Source: Microvelia longipes
Taxonomy: Eukaryota; Arthropoda; Insecta; Hemiptera; Veliidae
DNA: 64,000 nt
Direction of reading: 5' to 3'
Assembly (NCBI GenBank): GCA_018340805.1
Contig: JACMZG010001913.1
Coordinates: 15,255,487 to 15,319,486, forward strand
Made by a program: the position numbers and the translations under genes. The notes beneath the pieces were generated by a model that did not search any database, was not told the origin of the DNA, and saw nothing but the letters and a program-made list of their open reading frames with translations. Shown here in pieces: positions 58,501-64,000 of the stretch (positions within the stretch are counted from its first letter, which is position 1; each line of letters begins with the position of its first letter).

Positions 58501-59151
58501 AAAATCTGGTCTCAAGTACTCTCATTAATTATATAAAATTAATTAATTTAATCTATTTAAACAGATTATTCATTTCAACTTATAACTTTCTTAAGTTAAG
58601 TAATTTCTCTTTAGGGGCACTTTTAATTGTATAGAACTCCCACAATTTTAATAAAATAGGATATAAAACTATCAGAAATAAAACTTTCATTTCCTTTTTG
58701 ACTGTGTTAATTAATTATTAACTGTGATTTAGTTTTTTGTGATTTTGTCAATATTTAATCTAGTCAACTAGTTATGTAATTCTTGTCTGTGTTTAAAGCC
58801 TGAAGATGTCAACAATGTTTGATGAAATATACAGCTAATTAATTTTTAGTTTTTTGTTTTCCTATAGAACTTTAAGCTGATAGTTTATTTCCTATTTTAT
58901 TAAAATATAACTTTCTGTATATCTATTTGAACAGATTATTTTTTTTAACTAAGATTTGACAGTATTGCTATTATAACAGATATTTCTTACAGAGCCAAGG
59001 CACATTCCCCCTCTGTTGCCTAAAGGCTACTGGCCAAAGACCCCTAATTAAATAACTTGAATATTTATCTGACCATGTATATTTTCCTTTGATCAAAATC
59101 CATACATTTGAAAAAAAACAGCAATATTACTTAAATTTAGACATATATATA

Positions 59152-59217
<66 letters not shown>

Positions 59218-62200
59218 CAGTTAGTCCCCCTCCTCTCCTCAAAAAATCCAACTCTCTCTTTCATTCCCCCTCCTAAATCTTATTTGTTCATTTTTCCTTT
59301 GATTTAAATGGCATTATACTAAAAAAGAAATATTAGTATATAGAAAATTAGTTTTAATTCACTAGTTGTGGGGAAACCATAATACCTGATGTAAAATAGC
59401 AGGAGACTGTTGCAGCACAAATGGTTCCGACTCTAGAGGAGCTTCTAGAGCACTGTTAGCTATTTCCAAATCTTCTAATAATTTACCCCATTTTATACTA
59501 ATCTCTTCCTTTTCACTGTCTGCTTCCTTTGTAATTTCAATGCCACTTTTAAAATGTTCCCTAAGAAAGAATAAGAATTAATAGTAAAAAATTGTAAGAA
59601 CCAACGAAGATATTTTAACAATTATAATTTTCATAGTAATTTAGTGAACAAAGGATTTATTCATTAATTGATTTATTTATAAAAATTGATTTCGTGATTG
59701 CTAAAGTATAATTTATTAGGGTTTTAAATAAATCTAAACACACTTTGTTTTCCATAGGCCCCAATTAAGAGGGATAAATGAGATAAATGGCAATTTCGTA
59801 TAACTGAAAATGGAATTTAGGTATTAATTAACATAAAATAAAGGTTAAACATTTTGATTTCGAGACAATATGGTTTAGCATATTGTGAAATAAGATAAAA
59901 ACAATAAGAATATTTGAAAATATTTGAAAGAATTAAGTTTAATGGACTGTGAGAAATCTTAATTAGGGAAAAGTAATAATAAAGACAGTAGTCTGAGTTT
60001 TATTACATTAATTCATTTTGTCATTGATTTCGCACAAGCAATGCTTGGCATCCTCAGTGAATCTAACTTTGTTTACTTGCTATTAGATTTACTGAGGATG
60101 CAAAGCATCGCTAGTGCGAAAGCTCTGATGAAAAAAAAATAATCTAATAAAACTCAGACTGCTGTCTTCATTATTACTTTTTCCTAATTAAAATATTGAA
60201 AGTTTGTAAAACACAGGAAAAAGTTGTCGATTAGTTTGAGATTTGGTACGCATATCAAGCAAGGTCAATGCCAGGATGGGTGACCGCTGGAAATAAAACT
60301 AATGTTTTTAAGATCTGAAGACGAGCGAAGCAAGATGTGTCCAGCAAATCCAATCTAATGTACCCCGTACCTGTTTTTTTTTGTTTTATTTTGCTCTTCT
60401 TTTTATTGCCTATTTTTCTGATTGTTATTTTCTTTTTTTTTCCATCTAAACGTAAACCGTTTAGAAGCTTGGAAATCAGCTTTGTTCAGTGAATAATCAT
60501 TTGTGGAGGGAAATTGATTTACATATGCTATTTAGAGACTCCATAGCTCACTGAAATAGTTTAGTTAGTTATCTTACATTGGTTTTCCAATGGCAGATGT
60601 AGCACATTTACAATACTGACAAGATCCTAATGGCTCTGTCTGCATCCAAGAGTCAACCTAAACATTCATAGAAACACAATGTTAGCAAATTGTTAAAGGA
60701 AAAATGAGGTTATAAGTTTAAAGTCAAGGAGGGGGGGAAGTTATTGGTCGAAAATGTACTGTTTACTGCATTAATTTGAGCTGTAATTTTTACTATTCTA
60801 AAGCCTAATCTAAAGTAATATATAAACCAAGTAGGGAAACAAATGTGATTTCTGTCAGACCTGGCATGTAGTTCACGTTTTGTCCACCAGGGAGTTGGCT
60901 CAAATTTTTCTATGGGCGTGACCATTTTGTTTTACCCTTGTAAATGTAAACAAACTATTTACGGTACTCAAAATTTTTGTTTTTATTACATTCCTTTGTA
61001 CGTTTTAATATAAAATATTAACAATTTGTATAAAATTACGTTTTGTCACATCCAATAGAGGGTTTAAGTGCGAATCATTAAATACTAGGTTTGTTTAAAT
61101 TACTTAAAACTTTTTTTTTTGTGTGCACTACTTAACTTAGTGCATTTCCAAGAGTGATATTTGTTTTTCCCCTTCAAATATTAATTAGCAATTTAACAAC
61201 TTTAACCTAAAATGTTTGTATATAATAAAAGCAATCCTAATTTTGAGCTATATTTAAGGCAATACACTGTTGTCTGTATGTTCTTCAAAATATTAATAAA
61301 AACATGTGATTTACCTTTATTATAGTTTCTGTTTTTATTTAACTAAATAATTGTAACAATTATTTCACAGAATTTAATACAAAATCATTAAATTATCATT
61401 TACATATTCAAGTACAAAAACTTGATAAAAAGTAAAACTCACCTAATGTTATCAGGGTTGCCAATAAAATTAAGTAAAAAAAAAAAAAAAAACAAATCCT
61501 AAAAGGCTCATACACAGTTATTCCGATTTTAGCTATTTTTTTTATTTTTAAGCCAGCTATCTGCTGATTACACATGTCTGAATTTTTTACACAGGTTAGA
61601 ATAGGAGTTTCCCTACTTGGTTTATATATTACTTTAGCCTAATTATTACATACAGTAGATGGATAAATGAATACTTACCATAACAGAGTTTGTTTGAGTG
61701 GTTGTATTGGCTAGTTTACTCTGAGTCTCAGCTGGCACTTTTATATAATTTGTAGCACTAGTACTGTGGGACTTCAATTTATCTTTGTTCCTATTTGCTT
61801 GAATTTTCTGTTTTTTCAGAGTTTTTTGAAATTCAGTCATTATCAAATGTTTTTGCATTCCAACATCAAAGCATTTTTGCAGTCTACATTTTTGACAAAA
61901 TTTACGAGTTATTCTGTTGATAGTACAGTTATTACTAAAAGCACACTTTAACTGAAATAGAAAAAATGAAGATTAGCCATTATCTATAGAAATATGAAGG
62001 TATGGGCCACTGATTAGTAGTATATATTCCTCTATGGTATGGGCCAACAAACATTTATATAAATATTATATTATAATACATTAAGTGGCCCCAAAAGCAG
62101 CTAGCTAAGCGGGTTCGTTTAGTAAAATTGCAGATGAGTGTGTTGCTATGTTTATGATAACACTAGGTGTATTATTCATAAAATAATAAATTTAAAAAAA

Positions 62201-62364
62201 ATAAAATATACCTTATCTTTAAAAGCATTTCGCCTAAAGAAAGCTTTGCAGGATTCACATGTTAAAGCATTGAAGTTATAACTAAGAGCAAGATCACCAC
62301 AAACCTGACACTTTTTCTTCTCTGCACTTGGTTCAAGCAAGTCATTGCTGACATTTTTACTCAT
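54348..62364 (-). CDS. Hr96: Hr96-type nuclear receptor (NR1J), 7 coding exons
   Basis: Minus-strand exons are 62364-62212, 61951-61679, 60657-60578, 59560-59386, 57607-57410, 56455-56243 and 54548-54348. All have GT-AG junctions and join to 430 aa. HR96 is a ligand-regulated transcription factor; in Drosophila it controls xenobiotic response and cholesterol/triacylglycerol balance, and it is related to vertebrate VDR/PXR/CAR and nematode DAF-12. Seen: a two-finger DNA-binding domain with P-box ESCKA, a short hinge, and a ligand-binding domain with the family motifs [48 protein letters not shown]. The hinge is about 190 residues shorter than what I recall of the long Drosophila hinge with its helical repeats, so the protein is compact. 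It converges with MIOS, stop codons 2.06 kb apart. Confidence 0.95.
54632..54795. repeat. 21 bp tandem repeat with KpnI-type palindromes
   Basis: About seven units of GGGGTACCCCAAATCAGGTAT; the open frames through it are artefacts. The phrase AGGTATGGGGTACCTC occurs singly near 56983 in the 5S-module repeat family, and the array is followed by that family's AACTTTTCCTCATCACTTC end, so it is a local amplification. Hr96 intron 6, just upstream of exon 7. Confidence 0.9.
55517..55710. repeat. AT microsatellite followed by GT and CTGT runs
   Basis: Long interrupted (AT)n to 55674, then (GT)n and CTGTCTGTCTGT. Hr96 intron 6. Confidence 0.9.
55855..55965. mobile_element. short relative of the 36145-36740 foldback
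   Basis: GTTGACACAGTATAATTGTG at the left; TGTTTTGTAAAACTCGGTAG with ATGATACTACC-like end at the right, in reverse. About 110 bp. Confidence 0.5.
57623..58162. mobile_element. 540 bp MITE, second copy, inside Hr96 intron 4
   Basis: Same inverted-repeat element as 373-903, with target duplication AATATAAG at 57615-57622 and 58163-58170. Read on the Hr96 strand, the element ends only 15 nt before the first base of exon 5, so it has displaced the natural branch-point region. Confidence 0.88.
59142..59214. repeat. AT microsatellite in Hr96 intron 4
   Basis: Pure (AT)n over 70 bp, 170 bp before exon 4's donor side. Confidence 0.9.
59930..60200. mobile_element. foldback element family C in Hr96 intron 3
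   Basis: Arms TTAATTAGGGAAAAGTAATA ... AGTCTGAGTTTTATTA are mirrored on the right. Near-duplicate flanks AAAATATTTGAAAG / AAAATATTGAAAG suggest a target duplication. Both arms carry CTGAGGATGC...GCGAAA. Confidence 0.7.
60089..60128 (+). ncRNA. candidate minimal hammerhead ribozyme (family C)
   Basis: TTA, CTGAGGA (N7 = G), T, an imperfect stem II closed by GCA/TGC, GAA, AG/CT as a two-pair stem III, C at the cleavage position (the preferred base), then TGA closing stem I. The strand is antisense to Hr96. Confidence 0.4.
60245..60380 (+). repeat. 5S-module repeat family, short copy
   Basis: TCAATGCCAGGATGGGTGAC and CGCTGGAA at 60265-60292 is the third 5S-like C box; the tail GAGCGAAGCAAGATGTGTCC and TACCCCGTACC matches the family end. 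Confidence 0.6.
61853..62310 (-). other. Hr96: Hr96 DNA-binding domain (two exons)
   Basis: The first C4 zinc finger uses C19, C22, C36 and C39 and carries the P-box ESCKA, which defines DNA half-site choice and is typical of the HR96/DAF-12 group. The second uses C54, C60, C70 and C73, followed by [10 protein letters not shown], the usual C-terminal extension. The fingers are split by an intron (62211-61952) exactly between them, a common nuclear receptor intron position. Confidence 0.93.
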
Positions 62365-63189
62365 TATAACTCCTATTTTTATCTGTAGAAATAAAACAAT
62401 AATGTTTATTTGGAGTTATACTTCATAAATAATTATGAAATTCTGTCAAGGGGTCTGCAAGCTAAGCGAATTTTCTTTGGAATATGTGCTTTCTTGCTCA
62501 AAAATACATTTCTAGCTATCTGGTTTATGTAGCATTACTATTTGTTACTCATTTATTCTGGATACATATCTTACCGATACTTATTCTAGTATCTTATATC
62601 AAAGATTATACAATTCTATGTTCTTAATTCATTTCATTTATCACTCATTACAGCTTAGTTTACACAATTTTTTAAAATGTTTCAGCACACTTCCTTTGAT
62701 AAATAGGAGAAAAATTAGTAATGCTACCTTTCATGGTTTTACAATTTAAAATAAAAACTTCAGCAAGAAAGGATGCATATAAAAGAAAATTCATTTGGGT
62801 CGCAGACCTCTGCACCAGAAATATTTTACTTATACCTATGTAGTGTAAATATGATCATAATAAAGTAACTTGGTTCCAAGATTCAAAACCTGGAAGCCCA
62901 GGTTAAAAGTTGTGAATATTTTGTGTAGTCATACTGATTTCAGACAATTCATATACATTTCAGCACCATCGAAAACAACAACAACCTACTCAAAAATTTT
63001 TCAAAACCTACTTCGTTGTGATAAGGGACCTCTGAAACAGATTTGTGTGACACTCCCTATAGAATAAACTGTAGGCAGCATAGAGAATGGGTGATTAAAT
63101 GCCTTTGTGATCATATGATGATCACAGTCAATGTTATGAAGATTTAGGTCTGGGTTATTGCCACGAAGATTTAAGTCTTACAGTGGTGA

Positions 63190-63410
63190 CTGGGTCAATG
63201 TGGATGAAGAAAACAATGTTTCCCATTCACTGAGGGAAGCATCTTGAGGGATGTAGGACATAATGGATAAAACACAATTCTCAGCAAAACTGAACTGAAT
63301 GAGATCAGTTTTGCAGAGCATTGTGTTTTTATCCATGATGTCTTACATCCCTCAAGATGCTTCCCACTGTGAAAGCGAAACGTCCGATTCTTCATCTACA
63401 TTGTCGCGGC
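63190..63410. repeat. 85 bp-arm palindrome upstream of Hr96
   Basis: GGGAAGCATCTTGAGGGATG ... pairs with CATCCCTCAAGATGCTTCCC across a short loop; outer flanks (ATGTGGATGAAGAA / TTCTTCATCTACAT) also pair. The right arm carries GCGAAACGTC, the 3' half of the hammerhead-like layout. Confidence 0.75.
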
Positions 63411-63684
63411 CACTTAATCTTAGAGGCAATAACCCTGGAAGCCTACGCAGTTTATAAGTCAAAGGTATGTTGTTCTTAAATGTATATGAGCTACCAAAAG
63501 CAATCACTAGGAATCTTTTTGAAGTAATGGCTTTTATAAGAGACCTGAACCCTATACTATTATAACTCATGTGATTGGAATGAATAGTGTTGCCATAAGA
63601 AGGTTATAAATCTGTCCTTCTTCTGACAAGCCGTTAGCATTTAAGATAATGATTGACACGTGTAGCTTTCATCTCTTTTCTCTC

Positions 63685-63785
63685 CTGTAAATAAACAATG
63701 TCCACAATTTCATATCAGGCCAACCTCATTGGTTCTTTAATGCTATTTTCCCGCGCTGTCAACTGATTTTAACAGTGTAACCTTG
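63685..63785. mobile_element. CCAAT-rich MITE, copy 6 (partial)
   Basis: CCAACCTCATTGGTTCTTTA and CCCGCGCTGTCAACTGATTT; only one half of the element is recognisable. Confidence 0.65.
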
Positions 63786-64000
63786 CTCAGGAAATCTCTG
63801 AGACATACCAATCTCTTTATCTTACACTTAGGGTCGCCAGGCATCCCAATTTTGGTGGGACAGTCCTGATATAGACACCTCTGTCCGGCTCAAATTTAAA
63901 ATTTCGCTATAAATAAATAATTCCTCATACTACTTATTTTTAATTAATTTTTCATAAGTAATATATAACATGCAAGTATTTTTGGTGTGTAATATTATAT

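Overview
This window looks like the nuclear genome of an arthropod. It is very AT-rich, its genes carry spliceosomal introns with GT-AG junctions, and roughly nine tenths of it is introns or intergenic DNA packed with transposable elements, foldbacks and tandem repeats. One gene encodes an HR96-type (NR1J) nuclear receptor with the invertebrate P-box ESCKA, which excludes vertebrates and fits arthropods best. I cannot name the species.

Four conserved protein-coding genes can be rebuilt exon by exon, all with intact frames. (1) SEM1/DSS1, + strand, 7879-10730, 3 exons, 72 aa: proteasome lid, TREX-2 and BRCA2-binding acidic peptide. (2) SZRD1, a SUZ-domain RNA-binding protein, - strand, 21194-15349, 6 exons, 172 aa. 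(3) MIOS/mio, the GATOR2 subunit, + strand, 21848-52291, 16 exons, 860 aa; its 30 kb span is almost all repeat-filled intron. (4) Hr96, - strand, 62364-54348, 7 coding exons, 430 aa. SEM1 and SZRD1 converge. SZRD1 and MIOS are head-to-head with 653 bp between start codons, a probable shared promoter. MIOS and Hr96 converge. No pathway links all four.

The repeats are the unusual part. Several unrelated foldback families share the layout CTGANGAT, hairpin, GAAA, and the best copies can be folded into complete minimal hammerhead ribozymes with a very short stem III. One family (family A) has at least six copies; four have clean 10-14 bp target-site duplications, which is retro-type insertion and suggests short non-autonomous Penelope-like elements. 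One copy ends 30 nt before the MIOS exon 11 splice acceptor. A separate 0.53 kb MITE with perfect 8 bp duplications ends 15 nt before the Hr96 exon 5 acceptor.

Other repeats: a dispersed family carrying a 5S-rRNA-like promoter module, whose tail seems to have seeded satellites at 4.2 kb and 54.6 kb; two inverted 1 kb elements carrying a tyrosine-recombinase-like gene fragment; tRNA-derived and other SINEs with duplications; a 27 bp minisatellite giving spurious long ORFs; a CCAAT-rich 130 bp MITE in six places; and a LINE 3' end. Regions 1-372, 2370-4225, 4546-5374, 6771-7878 and 10843-12932 hold no gene I can support.
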